A stretch of 64,000 nucleotides of DNA from Robertkochia solimangrovi (GTDB taxonomy: Bacteria; Bacteroidota; Bacteroidia; Flavobacteriales; Flavobacteriaceae). Location of the stretch: NCBI RefSeq assembly GCF_007279655.1, contig NZ_QKWN01000001.1, positions 496,001 to 560,000 of the forward strand, given 5' to 3'. The translations under genes and the position numbers were made by a program. Of this stretch, positions 18,512 through 26,978 are shown in pieces; the stretch's first letter is position 1, and every line of letters begins with the position of its first letter. Below the pieces are notes generated by a model. The model saw nothing but the letters and a program-made list of their open reading frames with translations, had not been told where the DNA came from and ran no database searches.

Positions 18512-19493
18512 TAATGAAGTCGCGAACATTTTGATCTTTATATTCCGGAATATAAAAACTGTATAGATATGTATTGGATTGGAGCGAATAAATATCCACT
18601 ACAGTATTGTTCTGAAATGTTCGCGGCATTTCATTGGAAGCTCGGATCGCTGACTGAACAAATAAGTTGTTTCTACTAACTTGTCCTCTTACATTTACAA
18701 CTTTGTTCGGAGAGGAAAGCGTCGTTTTAACCTGATTATTTCTTTTGTAACTCCCAACAGCGATTCGGACATTTTGAATGTTATCTATGGTATGACCCGT
18801 TCCTAAAAGCTGTAGATCTGTATTCATGGTAAAAAATTCATTACGATACCGATACAGATATATAAATCGTTTATACATCGGATCATAAACTAAATCTCCT
18901 TCCGTACAAAATATGCCGTCTACCTGCTTTTTTAATAATCCAGGGCTGTTTATTACCTTGTTGCTATGCAAATTATACTTTAGAAGAATGCTTTGTTGCT
19001 TCTCAGGATCATAGGTTTTAAGAATTACACAGGTGCTGTCGATAGGATATAAATTCATGAAACCGGGATATACTCCTGCGATTCGTTTGAGTGATTGTGA
19101 AGAGAATGGAGTGAAGAAAATATTGGGAGAAATTCCTTCAGCCATGAAAATACCGGAGTCGCAGACCTTCATTTTTAATAATTTCCAGGCAATTTTTCCT
19201 TTATACAAAAGGTTTATCGGGATCGACCTGGTTTCATGATCTGTTGTTGAATAAACCGAATATGCCATTGAAATTCCAGCATTATGCATATAGATATCAT
19301 CACCGACATAACCAATCAGGTTCGTATTGTTTGTAATCGGCATGATCTTGAATTCCGATAATACGTGCGGCGGAAAAATGCGAACAAATCCGTTTTCAGG
19401 TAGTTTGGGACTCTTTGAAAACTCATAAATACCCATTACCATAATCAGGCTAAGCACTGCTGTAATGATCAAGTAGAATATTCTGTTTCTCAT
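18444..19493 (-). CDS. Membrane-anchored beta-propeller-like protein, unknown function
   Basis: A 349-aa protein with one N-terminal membrane anchor (MRNRIFYLIITAVLSLIMVMGIY) and a periplasmic body made of short beta-rich segments such as TDLQLLGTG, RFIYLYRYRNEFF and DFIIIADYLVVLYEDHL, which resemble propeller blades. I do not recognise a named family. It ends MNLL and overlaps the tlpA end on the opposite strand by 68 bases. It is the last gene of the MauE–DUF6520 operon, separated from DUF6520 by a hairpin that may lower its expression. It could be a receptor or scaffold for the small peptide, which is inference. Confidence 0.6.
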   Translation of the reverse strand: MRNRIFYLIITAVLSLIMVMGIYEFSKSPKLPENGFVRIFPPHVLSEFKIMPITNNTNLIGYVGDDIYMHNAGISMAYSVYSTTDHETRSIPINLLYKGKIAWKLLKMKVCDSGIFMAEGISPNIFFTPFSSQSLKRIAGVYPGFMNLYPIDSTCVILKTYDPEKQQSILLKYNLHSNKVINSPGLLKKQVDGIFCTEGDLVYDPMYKRFIYLYRYRNEFFTMNTDLQLLGTGHTIDNIQNVRIAVGSYKRNNQVKTTLSSPNKVVNVRGQVSRNNLFVQSAIRASNEMPRTFQNNTVVDIYSLQSNTYLYSFYIPEYKDQNVRDFIIIADYLVVLYEDHLIRYSMNLL

Positions 19494-19508
19494 TTTTATG
19501 GAATTAAA

Positions 19509-19536
19509 ACTCAGGAACTGCCTTCAGTTCCTGAGT
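19509..19536 (-). terminator. Hairpin between DUF6520 gene and downstream gene
   Basis: ACTCAGGAACTG (19509-19520) pairs with CAGTTCCTGAGT (19525-19536) over a four-base loop. On the minus strand it follows the DUF6520 stop by seven bases, with a weak T-run (TTTTAATT). It probably acts as a partial terminator or 3' stabiliser that lets the small peptide be made in excess. Confidence 0.55.
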
Positions 19537-19543
19537 GATTTAA

Positions 19544-19789
19544 TCAAGGCCGATAAGAAAGTACTACCGGCGTATTACAGGTACTTGCATTTTGTTTTTG
19601 CTCATACACGGTGAACGTACAGATGTCACCCGTATTTAACGGATCACAATCGGTAACAATACACGCAGATCCCTCTTGTTTGTAATATTGCTCCTGCATA
19701 TTTTCCGTTGCGGAATTTTTCCCGGCAAAGGCTGCCAGTACAGCAAGGAGTAATACACTACTACTCATTAAAACTTTAAGATTTTTCAT
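19544..19789 (-). CDS. DUF6520-type exported four-cysteine peptide
   Basis: A small exported protein of 81 aa: signal peptide MKNLKVLMSSSVLLLAVLAAFA followed by a mature peptide of about 59 residues. It has four cysteines (in SACIV, TDCDP, DICTF and STCNT), enough for two disulfides. The layout matches the DUF6520 family of Bacteroidota as I recall it; function is not established. It lies 15 bases downstream of the MauE-like gene and opposite a TlpA thioredoxin gene. Both neighbours are disulfide-pathway proteins, which suggests the peptide is their substrate. A hairpin directly follows the gene. Confidence 0.75.
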   Translation of the reverse strand: MKNLKVLMSSSVLLLAVLAAFAGKNSATENMQEQYYKQEGSACIVTDCDPLNTGDICTFTVYEQKQNASTCNTPVVLSYRP

Positions 19790-19804
19790 AATTCAAGTAT
19801 TTAA

Positions 19805-20323
19805 TCAATTGTACCTACTCTTTTCAAGGTTTTCGGTATCCCCTTCCTCATCGCGATAATATTTTGGTTTATTTTGATTTCGGCTTATCGGGGGGTGGAA
19901 TTTTGGATAGATGAGAATCGATAATATGCTGATCATTAGCAGGATCATATTGAATACAAGATGTGCTTTCCAATTCAACTTTTCAAGAATACCTCCACAG
20001 GAACAAGGGATATACGGACTAAGGTTCAAAATGATAAGGATGTATGCGGTAAACATTAACATCAGACTAAATGATAGATACATCGCTATTAGCCGATAAT
20101 GTGTTGTAAAAAGAGCTAAGGCTATTAATATTTCAAGAATGGGGATAACCCAAACCAAGATATCGGCCAGACTTGTAAGTACGGGTGATTGTGTAAGTTG
20201 TATTCGGAACTTATCAAACTCCAGCAATTTACTGACTGCCGCATATGCGAAAAGCAGAATGAAGATCATACAAGATACTTCGAAGATCAAATTCCGTAAC
20301 TTAATATGTTGAAATGTTTCCAT
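19805..20323 (-). CDS. MauE/DoxX-like redox-associated membrane protein
   Basis: A four-helix inner-membrane protein of 172 aa. Helices fall near residues 14-33, 47-67, 72-95 and 118-138; a CSCGG motif (about residues 109-113) sits in the loop before the last helix. The layout matches MauE, which together with the thioredoxin-like MauD is needed for disulfide-rich methylamine dehydrogenase small subunit. No mau structural genes are present here. The C-tail is hydrophilic (NQNKPKYYRDEEGDTENLEK). It is the first gene of the operon with DUF6520, so the likely role is thiol oxidation of that exported peptide. Confidence 0.8.
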   Translation of the reverse strand: METFQHIKLRNLIFEVSCMIFILLFAYAAVSKLLEFDKFRIQLTQSPVLTSLADILVWVIPILEILIALALFTTHYRLIAMYLSFSLMLMFTAYILIILNLSPYIPCSCGGILEKLNWKAHLVFNMILLMISILSILIYPKFHPPISRNQNKPKYYRDEEGDTENLEKSRYN

Positions 20324-20421
20324 AGGCAGTTGCTTTTATAATGTTAAAAGTACCAGAGGAAACATATTGTTTATGGAGCAAGATTTATACGAGACGGATT
20401 AACAAGGTAGGCGATCGTTGC

Positions 20422-21345
20422 TCATGAATTATTCTGACGGATCTCTCTGGGAGTAAAACCGTAGAATCTTTTGAATTCTTTCGAAAAGTGGGAAGTATAG
20501 CGAAAGCCGGTCATTTTTGAAATCTGTTTGAAAGGGGTTTCGGAATAAGCCACCAAGGCATAGGCTTTCCGGAGTCGTTCTTGTTTTAAATATTGAAATA
20601 CGGTAATTCCGAACATGCGTTTAAATCCATGTTTTAATTTAAATTCGTTGGTCCCGTATTCATGAGCCAATGTTCTCAGGGAAGGCAGGGGGATTTCAGG
20701 ATTTTTGCGAATCCGATCACTGATCGAGCGATATTTTGCAATATCCTCTCTTCGTATCCGGATCACTATTCCTTTATTAGTATTCCCTGAGATGGCCCTG
20801 GCGGTCTTAGGTATGGAAGGGGAAGCCTCAAAGGCTGTTATTACAAGATTACCGGTGTATTGACTGCCGTTTCTGAAATAGATCAGGCGACAACGGACCG
20901 GGAGATTGAGTCCGTTACGGCTTCTGAATATCAAAGACATCGACCGTTCGGATAATCCCCGGCCCGACCTCAGTCGCCCGCTGATCTTTACCCACTGATC
21001 AGTACATTCCGGCATAAGTATGGAAAGAATATGGCGCCCTGTCAATTCACGTCTTTCGAATCTCAGAAAGGCAGCACTGGCATCACTTAAGGTCAGGATC
21101 TCACCTTTTTCGTCCAGAACTATTAAAAATTGCACCAGGTAATGACGCGGATTTCGGTTATTCACGAATCCTTCATGCAAAAAAGCGTCCTGGATCTCTT
21201 CAGCCGCCATATTTACCAACGCTGAAAGTGCTTCCAGATCATCGTTCTTGTCACTTCGTTCTATTCTTGATGCCAGATTGCCCTGTGCCATTTCCAGTAA
21301 TTGACGAAATACACTTTTTAATCGCTTCGATTCCTCTGCTTCCAT
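20422..21345 (-). CDS. AraC-family regulator with HAMP-like and PAS domains
   Basis: A cytoplasmic transcription regulator of 307 aa. The N-terminal region (about 15-55, MAQGNLASRIERSDKNDDLEALS) looks like a HAMP helix pair with no membrane segment. A PAS domain follows (about 65-180, FLIVLDEKGEILTLSDASAA). The C-terminal AraC HTH spans about 205-305, with LRTLAHEYGTNEFKLKHGF as the first helix-turn-helix and FRYTSHFSKEFKRFYGFTPREIR as the second. It lies next to a STAS-like gene on the same strand and near the MauE operon, but the target is not evident. Confidence 0.88.
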   Translation of the reverse strand: MEAEESKRLKSVFRQLLEMAQGNLASRIERSDKNDDLEALSALVNMAAEEIQDAFLHEGFVNNRNPRHYLVQFLIVLDEKGEILTLSDASAAFLRFERRELTGRHILSILMPECTDQWVKISGRLRSGRGLSERSMSLIFRSRNGLNLPVRCRLIYFRNGSQYTGNLVITAFEASPSIPKTARAISGNTNKGIVIRIRREDIAKYRSISDRIRKNPEIPLPSLRTLAHEYGTNEFKLKHGFKRMFGITVFQYLKQERLRKAYALVAYSETPFKQISKMTGFRYTSHFSKEFKRFYGFTPREIRQNNS

Positions 21346-21467
21346 ATCGCATACTTATTGATTTCTGAAAAGATTTGGCTTTTGCAAAATAGAAGGATGG
21401 TCGAAGAGAAGTGTATTCCAAAAGTGTAAAAAAGATATATGAATGGATTACCCATACCATTTAGAAA

Positions 21468-21845
21468 TCACAGTTGATTTAATTGATAAAGCGCTGATCG
21501 TACCTCCTGAAATGAGCGTAAAAGAATTACTGTAAAAGGGGGTGGTTCATACATAAACTGCAGGTAGTATACCAGGGCTAATGGAGAAGGAGCGATAAAT
21601 ATCATTGCAGATATACCGTAAAGTCCTTCCCTTCGTAAAAATCTCCTCGCTTTTAGTGTGATTCCTTTTACACTACTGAGATCACAGATCATAGGGTAGG
21701 TCTGGCCGTTTTGAAGTATCATACGATAGGATACTATTTGGCTTGCCAGGATATAATCAATAGTAACAAACTCGCAGAAGACGACGTAGATAACATCCTT
21801 TTCCAACCATATCCGTACCTTTTCGCTTAAAATTTTTTCTGCCAT
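21468..21845 (-). CDS. STAS-like (DUF7793-type) protein
   Basis: A 125-aa cytoplasmic protein with alternating beta/alpha pattern: WLEKDVIYVVFCEFVTIDYI, a central QTYPMICDLSSVKGITLKARRFLRRE segment, then a hydrophobic strand (SAMIFIAPSPLALVYYL) and a C-terminal helix. This resembles the STAS/SEC14-like single-domain proteins of Bacteroidota (DUF7793 as I recall), which are thought to sense or relay a signal. It lies 122 bases upstream of the PAS-AraC gene in the same direction. No catalytic residues are visible. Confidence 0.6.
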   Translation of the reverse strand: MAEKILSEKVRIWLEKDVIYVVFCEFVTIDYILASQIVSYRMILQNGQTYPMICDLSSVKGITLKARRFLRREGLYGISAMIFIAPSPLALVYYLQFMYEPPPFTVILLRSFQEVRSALYQLNQL

Positions 21846-21933
21846 GGCTCATCTTTTCAAATTGCCTTGGCGGATGATGGGAAATTATAGCATCAAATGG
21901 AGTGATTAGGGAGGAAGAATTATATATAAGGGA

Positions 21934-24117
21934 TCATTTGGATAATGGGAGATCCCGAATTCTTGATCCTGTAGCTTTAAACAGCGCATTTGTTACAGCG
22001 GCGGCAGTGGGACCCTGTGCCGATTCACCTGCGCCCGAGGGGGGTAGATCCGGGCGGTCGATCACTGTAACTTCGATCTTTGGTATTTCCGGATACCGCA
22101 ACATTGGGTAAGAATACCAGTCGGTTGAGGTAATATGCTCACGATCAAAGGTGACCTGTTCCATCAACGTCCAGCTGGCGGATTGGATCATACCGCCCTC
22201 GGTCTGATTCTTCAGGCCGTCCGAATTGATACATTCTCCGGCTTCGATGACGCCCCACATGTGTTTGATCGCGGGTTTGTTTTCGGAGAACCCCACCAAA
22301 GCAGCAACGGCACAATAGGATGCGCTATTCTTATATCTCGCAAAACCAATTCCAAAACCTTCGCCAGATTCGGGGTTTACGGCAGTCGTCATCCTTTGTA
22401 ATTCCTTCAGGCAGTTGATCGCCCGTTCATCGTTAAGATGTCGTATTCTGAATTCAAACGGATCGGCTTTTGCTTTTGCGGCCAGTTCATTCATAAAACA
22501 TTCGATTCCGTATATATTCGCATAGGCACCCAGGCTTCGTAATGCCGATACCCGGAGCGGACCACTGAAACTATGAGAAGTAAGTTTAAAGTTGTCGAGA
22601 CTATATAAGGGTTCTGCATTTCTGATGGTTCCGCCTCTCCATCCGCCGCCTTGTGGAGCTTCAAAACCTTTGTCAAGATACCTGCCCGGCAGGAGATTGG
22701 CAGGATCGCCGTTCGCGGGCCTTGTACTGTGTGTGTCACTCCAAAGCTCATAGTTCCAGGAAGTGATCTTTCCGGTGGAATCCAGGGTCGCTTTATGTTC
22801 CATTAGCATGGCAGTACCATAAGGTTCCCAGGCATGTTCTTCCTGTCGCATCCATTGCAGACGTATGTGTCTGCCGGGAAACTCCATAGCCATGATCGCA
22901 GCCTCAGCAGCCACGTCATCGGCTGGATTATGACCATAACATCCGGAGCCGGGTACGCCTTTGATGTGTATATCGGTGACTGGAATATTCAGCATTTTTG
23001 CAATGGTCTCTCTCAATGGATAAACACCCTGACTATGACACCAGATATGCAATTTTTCTTTGTCAAATAAAGCGATCGCACAAGAGGGGCCATTCGAACC
23101 ATGCATGATCCAGGGCTTGGAATAGACGGCCTTATGTGTGATCTGAGCATTTTGCTGTGCCTCGGCTAAGTTGCCGTTTTCTACATCGGTTTGTGTGTCT
23201 GCCGGTAAGGATTTAATGTAATTAGTAAGGTTTTCGTATTGCGGCAGTTCTTTGGTGACATACCATTTACAGCGATCGGTCATTTTCTGCTGGAGTTGTA
23301 CTGCCTGGTATTCACCCTCGGTGATTATACCCAGGAAACTTCCTGATCGTACCAGTTTTAAAAATCCCGGTTCCAGGTCGAGCTCTTCTTGCCGAATGCT
23401 TTGCAAAACGGCTCCGTAAACCGGAGGACGCACAACCCGGGCATGGACCATTTCCGGGAATCGCATATCATGTATGTAAAAGGTTTCACCCCTGACCATC
23501 TTTTCAAGATCCGGTCTTTTTACCGGTTTACCTACAATATTCCGTTGGGTTTTGCCATAATATTCTTTTGGTTCATAGGCAGCGCGTTCTATCTGATTTC
23601 CCTGTAACAGTTCATGAAAATTTTTAACTTCTTCTCGTCCGCGTATTTGTCCGTCTTCTAATACCAATTCATTTACGGGTAATTTCATAGACGTTCCTGC
23701 GATCTCCATCAGAATCTCTCTGGCACAGGCTGCCGCCTGCCTGACCGACATGGCGGAAGTTTCAATGGAACGACTTCCTGCTGTGATCCCTTCATCCGGA
23801 GTGATCCCTGTTTCTGCCAGATGAATCGCAATCCTTGAAACAGGAATGTTCAACTCTTCTGCAGCGACCTGCATGATCGCAATAGAAATGCCTTGTCCGA
23901 GCTCCATCTTACCCGTGTAGATTTCGATACTACCATCTTCCAGCACCTGCAACCAGGAATCGATACGTTCGTTTTTTGGAGTATGTTCGAACACCATTGC
24001 CAGCTCCTTTTCGTTTTCAGTTAAGCAACTAAGGCTTCCAAATAGTGAAAATCCAATACTTACACTGCCCAGTTGTTTCATGAAATTCCTGCGTCCCGGC
24101 TTATTCGAATACTTCAT
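21934..24117 (-). CDS. Molybdopterin-binding subunit of an IorB-type oxidoreductase
   Basis: Large subunit (727 aa) of a xanthine-oxidase-family molybdenum hydroxylase resembling isoquinoline 1-oxidoreductase beta or membrane aldehyde dehydrogenases. A twin-arginine signal is present (GRRNFMKQLG), so export by Tat is likely. Features include EIYTGKMELGQGISIAIMQ, the RGETFYIHDM segment, GGGWRGG near the middle (molybdopterin contact) and a C-terminal ETDRPDLPPSGAGESAQGP-like end (actual VIDRPDLPPSGAGESAQG, holding the catalytic Glu typical of the family). It overlaps the 2Fe-2S subunit gene by four bases (ATGA), so the pair is translated together. The electron acceptor and substrate are unknown. 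Confidence 0.88.
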   Translation of the reverse strand: MKYSNKPGRRNFMKQLGSVSIGFSLFGSLSCLTENEKELAMVFEHTPKNERIDSWLQVLEDGSIEIYTGKMELGQGISIAIMQVAAEELNIPVSRIAIHLAETGITPDEGITAGSRSIETSAMSVRQAAACAREILMEIAGTSMKLPVNELVLEDGQIRGREEVKNFHELLQGNQIERAAYEPKEYYGKTQRNIVGKPVKRPDLEKMVRGETFYIHDMRFPEMVHARVVRPPVYGAVLQSIRQEELDLEPGFLKLVRSGSFLGIITEGEYQAVQLQQKMTDRCKWYVTKELPQYENLTNYIKSLPADTQTDVENGNLAEAQQNAQITHKAVYSKPWIMHGSNGPSCAIALFDKEKLHIWCHSQGVYPLRETIAKMLNIPVTDIHIKGVPGSGCYGHNPADDVAAEAAIMAMEFPGRHIRLQWMRQEEHAWEPYGTAMLMEHKATLDSTGKITSWNYELWSDTHSTRPANGDPANLLPGRYLDKGFEAPQGGGWRGGTIRNAEPLYSLDNFKLTSHSFSGPLRVSALRSLGAYANIYGIECFMNELAAKAKADPFEFRIRHLNDERAINCLKELQRMTTAVNPESGEGFGIGFARYKNSASYCAVAALVGFSENKPAIKHMWGVIEAGECINSDGLKNQTEGGMIQSASWTLMEQVTFDREHITSTDWYSYPMLRYPEIPKIEVTVIDRPDLPPSGAGESAQGPTAAAVTNALFKATGSRIRDLPLSK

Positions 24118-24575
24118 GGGGCTATAGATTTTTTAATGGCTTTTAGAATACGACAGTGTGTACCACAACGACAGATATTGATCTGTAATCGTTCTCTGAT
24201 TCGTCGCTCATCGGCCTCGGGCTCTTGCTCTGAAATAGAAACCCCCTGCATGATCATACCGTTCATGCAATAGCCACATTGAGCCGCTTGTTCGTCGATA
24301 AAGGCTTGCTGAACTTTATGCAGGTCACCATTTTTTGAAACCAAACCCTCAAGTGTTCGTATATCCTTTCCAGAAACCGCAGATACAGGTAGCATACAGG
24401 AAGGTTGTGCCTGACTGCCGATAAGCACCATGCAGGCACCACATTGCTGGAGTCCGCACCCGAATTTGGGTCCGTTCAATTCAAGTTCGTTTCGTAAAAC
24501 GTAGAGTAAAGGCGTATTGGGGTCAGCGGTGATGGTATGTGTCTCACCGTTTACCTTAATTTCAATGGTTTCCAT
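24114..24575 (-). CDS. 2Fe-2S subunit of an IorA-type oxidoreductase
   Basis: Small electron-transfer subunit (153 aa) partnering the molybdopterin subunit. The first plant-type 2Fe-2S cluster motif is CGLQQCGACMVL with a distal Cys in QAQPSC; the second, helical 2Fe-2S domain has CGYCMNGMIM and NICRCGTHCRI. The spacing fits IorA/CoxS-type proteins. It carries no signal peptide, so it would be exported with the Tat-tagged large subunit. It is upstream of, and overlaps, the large-subunit gene. No FAD subunit is nearby, which fits the IorAB branch. Confidence 0.93.
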   Translation of the reverse strand: METIEIKVNGETHTITADPNTPLLYVLRNELELNGPKFGCGLQQCGACMVLIGSQAQPSCMLPVSAVSGKDIRTLEGLVSKNGDLHKVQQAFIDEQAAQCGYCMNGMIMQGVSISEQEPEADERRIRERLQINICRCGTHCRILKAIKKSIAP

Positions 24576-24796
24576 AGAATCAGAATTTCACATCATAATT
24601 TACAGAAAACTAGAACGATAAACAAGTGACGGGAAGGCTCAGGTTTTGAAAATCATTTTTGGAGTTTTCAGAGGATAAGTATCGCAGATTGCATTTTGTT
24701 GGTATCCGTTTTAACAGGGCTTTTTAGTGATACAAATCATTTTTAGGACATCAACAAAGTCTTTTCGTAAATTACGTCAGTTTAAAAAAATAAGTA

Positions 24797-25603
24797 ATGT
24801 TAAAAATTATCAAGGGTACCCTTCTTTTCTGTTTTATAGTTATTATAACTCCCGTTCTTTCACAAAATACCGAATACAAAGAAGTTCATGAATTGTCTTA
24901 TCGTCAGGATGGAGATGATTATTCGAAACAACAATGTCTGCTCGATATCAGTTATCCCGTAGCTGTCGAGGATGCTCCTGTCGTTGTTTGGTTTCACGGT
25001 GGCGGACTCACCGGAGGACACCGGGAAGTGCCCGAGGTGCTTACCAAAAAAGGGGTTGTCGTTGTTGGCGTTGGCTACCGACTTTCACCCAGGGTCGAGG
25101 TGGTTGACTGTATCGATGATGCGGCTGCAGCGGTTGCCTGGGTGATAAAAAATATTTCAAAATATAATGGAGATCCAAATAAAGTCTTTGTCAGCGGGCA
25201 TAGTGCCGGAGGTTATCTGGTAAGCATGATCGGTTTTGACAGATCTTGGCTGCAAAAATATGGAGTACAGGCAGATCAATTGGCAGGGCTTATTCCTTTC
25301 AGCGGACATACCATCACACATTTTACAGAGCGTGAAAAACGAGGAATTCCCGGCACTCAGGCGATCGTTGATTCCCTTGCGCCTTTGTATCATGTGCGTA
25401 AAGATGCCCCACCGACCCTTTTGATCACCGGCGACCGGGAACTGGAAATGTTGGGACGTTATGAAGAGAATGCCTATTTCTATCGTATGCTTAAGGTGGT
25501 TGGGCATCCGGAGGTGGATATTATGGAGATGCAAGGCTATGACCATGGAATGACCTATCCGGCATTTCCGATATTGCTTAAGTTTATTAAGAATGGGTTG
25601 TAG
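24797..25603 (+). CDS. Secreted alpha/beta hydrolase (carboxylesterase)
   Basis: A secreted esterase of 268 aa with a signal peptide (MLKIIKGTLLFCFIVIITPVLSQ). The alpha/beta-hydrolase motifs are clear: oxyanion-hole FHGGGLTGG (about residue 74-82), nucleophile elbow VFVSGHSAGGYLV (Ser about 137) and a likely catalytic His in QGYDHGMTYP near the end. The region LLITGDRELE may supply the acidic residue. This belongs to the HSL/BD-FAE-like group acting on short-chain or acetyl esters, though the substrate is unknown. It is transcribed alone, divergent from the IorAB operon. Confidence 0.85.
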   Translation: MLKIIKGTLLFCFIVIITPVLSQNTEYKEVHELSYRQDGDDYSKQQCLLDISYPVAVEDAPVVVWFHGGGLTGGHREVPEVLTKKGVVVVGVGYRLSPRVEVVDCIDDAAAAVAWVIKNISKYNGDPNKVFVSGHSAGGYLVSMIGFDRSWLQKYGVQADQLAGLIPFSGHTITHFTEREKRGIPGTQAIVDSLAPLYHVRKDAPPTLLITGDRELEMLGRYEENAYFYRMLKVVGHPEVDIMEMQGYDHGMTYPAFPILLKFIKNGL

Positions 25604-25786
25604 GGTTTTAATCTTTTGGTCTGCTGCGCACTGAAAGTGACGATCTCCTGCCTTCGGCGGCGTCGAGTGTCGTCGCTATTTAAGTCCTTTAGCCCTAAAT
25701 GCTGGAGTGACCTGTGGTGGTAGTGTTCTTCGCAGGCTCAGGTTTTTTTGGGTATCTTCATGGTTAGAAATCAATCTTATAAAATC

Positions 25787-26161
25787 ATGAAATCATTATT
25801 GAAGCTGGAAGGGGTGGGGCTTTTGATCCTCTATGTGGTAACGTACTATTTTTTAGATTTTTCCTGGGGATATTTTGCCTTGTTATTTTTCGTGCCTGAC
25901 CTTGGATTCTTAGGTTACCTGATCAATCCGAAGATCGGTGCAGTTACGTATAATATTTTGCATCATCAGGGTTTGCTGGGGATCGTATTAGGCCTTGGAA
26001 TTCTGACGACATCCGACATAATTTTGGAAACAGCTTTGATTTTTCTGGCGCACTCAGCATTTGACCGGATCTTTGGTTATGGCTTAAAGTATAACGATAG
26101 CTTTCATCACACCCACCTGGGCTGGATAGGAAAGAATTCTGATCAGCGCGGACACGAATAA
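25787..26161 (+). CDS. DUF4260-family small membrane protein
   Basis: A four-helix integral membrane protein of about 124 aa. The N-terminal LKLEGVGLLILYVVTYYFL is followed by FFVPDLGFLGYLINPKIGAV, a DUF4260 hallmark, then LHHQGLLGIVLGLGI and HSAFDRIFGYGLKY. His residues cluster in the loops (NILHHQG, SFHHTHLGWIGK), which suggests metal or lipid-head contacts. No function is established. The ATG at 25787 is preferred to TTG/ATG upstream because it gives the usual family N-terminus. It precedes the tautomerase gene by 30 bases and may share its transcript. Confidence 0.75.
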   Translation: MKSLLKLEGVGLLILYVVTYYFLDFSWGYFALLFFVPDLGFLGYLINPKIGAVTYNILHHQGLLGIVLGLGILTTSDIILETALIFLAHSAFDRIFGYGLKYNDSFHHTHLGWIGKNSDQRGHE

Positions 26162-26191
26162 ATACATTTACAAGAATTAAAATTATATAGA

Positions 26192-26419
26192 ATGCCACAT
26201 ATCACGATTAAATTATATCCTGGTAAAACGGAGGAACAAAAAGAATCACTATCAAAGGCGATCGTTTCCGATATCATGGAGATCATGGGAAATTCGGAGG
26301 CTTCAGTATCCGTTGCCTTTGAGGAAGTGGAACCGGAACAATGGAAGGAAGTATATCGCGAGGAGATTCTCCCTAAAATGGACAGCCTTTATAAAAAGCC
26401 TGGGTATAATCCATTGTAG
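26192..26419 (+). CDS. pptA: 4-oxalocrotonate tautomerase-family enzyme, PptA-like
   Basis: A small tautomerase of 75 aa. The catalytic N-terminal Pro follows the initiator Met (MPHITIKLYPGKTEEQK). Similarity to E. coli PptA is strong along the whole length, including EVEPEQWKEVYREEILPKMDSLYKKPGYNPL against the PptA C-terminus. These enzymes catalyse keto-enol tautomerisation of small 2-oxo compounds; the natural substrate of PptA is not known. Length is right for the family. It lies downstream of the DUF4260 gene. Confidence 0.85.
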   Translation: MPHITIKLYPGKTEEQKESLSKAIVSDIMEIMGNSEASVSVAFEEVEPEQWKEVYREEILPKMDSLYKKPGYNPL

Positions 26420-26446
26420 GTTGAAATACAGTTCTTTAAGTGTTTT

Positions 26447-26473
26447 TTGGTGAAAATATTTTCTTTAAATTTG
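26447..26473 (+). promoter_or_regulatory. Promoter with TTG and TAAATTTG elements
   Basis: TAAATTTG at 26466-26473 matches TAnnTTTG, with TTG at 26447-26449 (16-bp spacer, slightly short). It lies 36 bases before the start of the secreted protein at 26510. Confidence 0.55.
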
Positions 26474-26509
26474 ATTTACGTATTAATCTGATAATCAAAT
26501 TTTTATATC

Positions 26510-26923
26510 ATGAAGACACTCTTAGTTGTTTCACTTTTTTTGATCACCACTTTCGTGAGTTATACCCAGGGAGATAATTGGATCAAACTGGCGGATAAGT
26601 ATGTCGCTTTTAAAACTGAAAAGGATAAAGTTTCTGTTTCCGGGAAGGAAAAATCGGTAGACAAGATCAAGATTACCTGCGTACAGGGAACGGTACAGAT
26701 CAAAAGTATAAAGATCGTAATGGCCAATGGAAAGGAAAAGGAATACGATGCTAAGGGTATTGGAGTAATGACTAAAGGGATGTCTTCCCTGAATTACAGT
26801 GTTCCCGATAAGGATGAAAAGATCAAATATATCGAATTGGAATATGATTCCAAGGGAAGTATTGTGACCAACAAGCGAGCCAAGGTAGAGATCTGGGGCA
26901 AGAAAGGTGGAGATGATGATTGA
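26510..26923 (+). CDS. Secreted small beta-rich protein, possibly DUF2541-like
   Basis: A secreted protein of 137 aa: signal peptide MKTLLVVSLFLITTFVSYTQ, then a body with alternating beta-strands (KIKITCVQGTVQIKSIKIVMANG and KIKYIELEYDSKGSIVTNKRAKVEIWG). The pattern of a W near the N-terminus (NWIKLADKYVAF), a shared Lys-rich core and an acidic tail (GGDDD) is reminiscent of DUF2541, but I am not sure. Preceded by a good promoter and followed by a convergent gene, it forms its own transcript. Function is unknown. Confidence 0.6.
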   Translation: MKTLLVVSLFLITTFVSYTQGDNWIKLADKYVAFKTEKDKVSVSGKEKSVDKIKITCVQGTVQIKSIKIVMANGKEKEYDAKGIGVMTKGMSSLNYSVPDKDEKIKYIELEYDSKGSIVTNKRAKVEIWGKKGGDDD

Positions 26924-26978
26924 TTATGCTAAAAGTGAATGCAGGTTTCTTTGAAGAAAGGTGCATTCCATTTCACTC

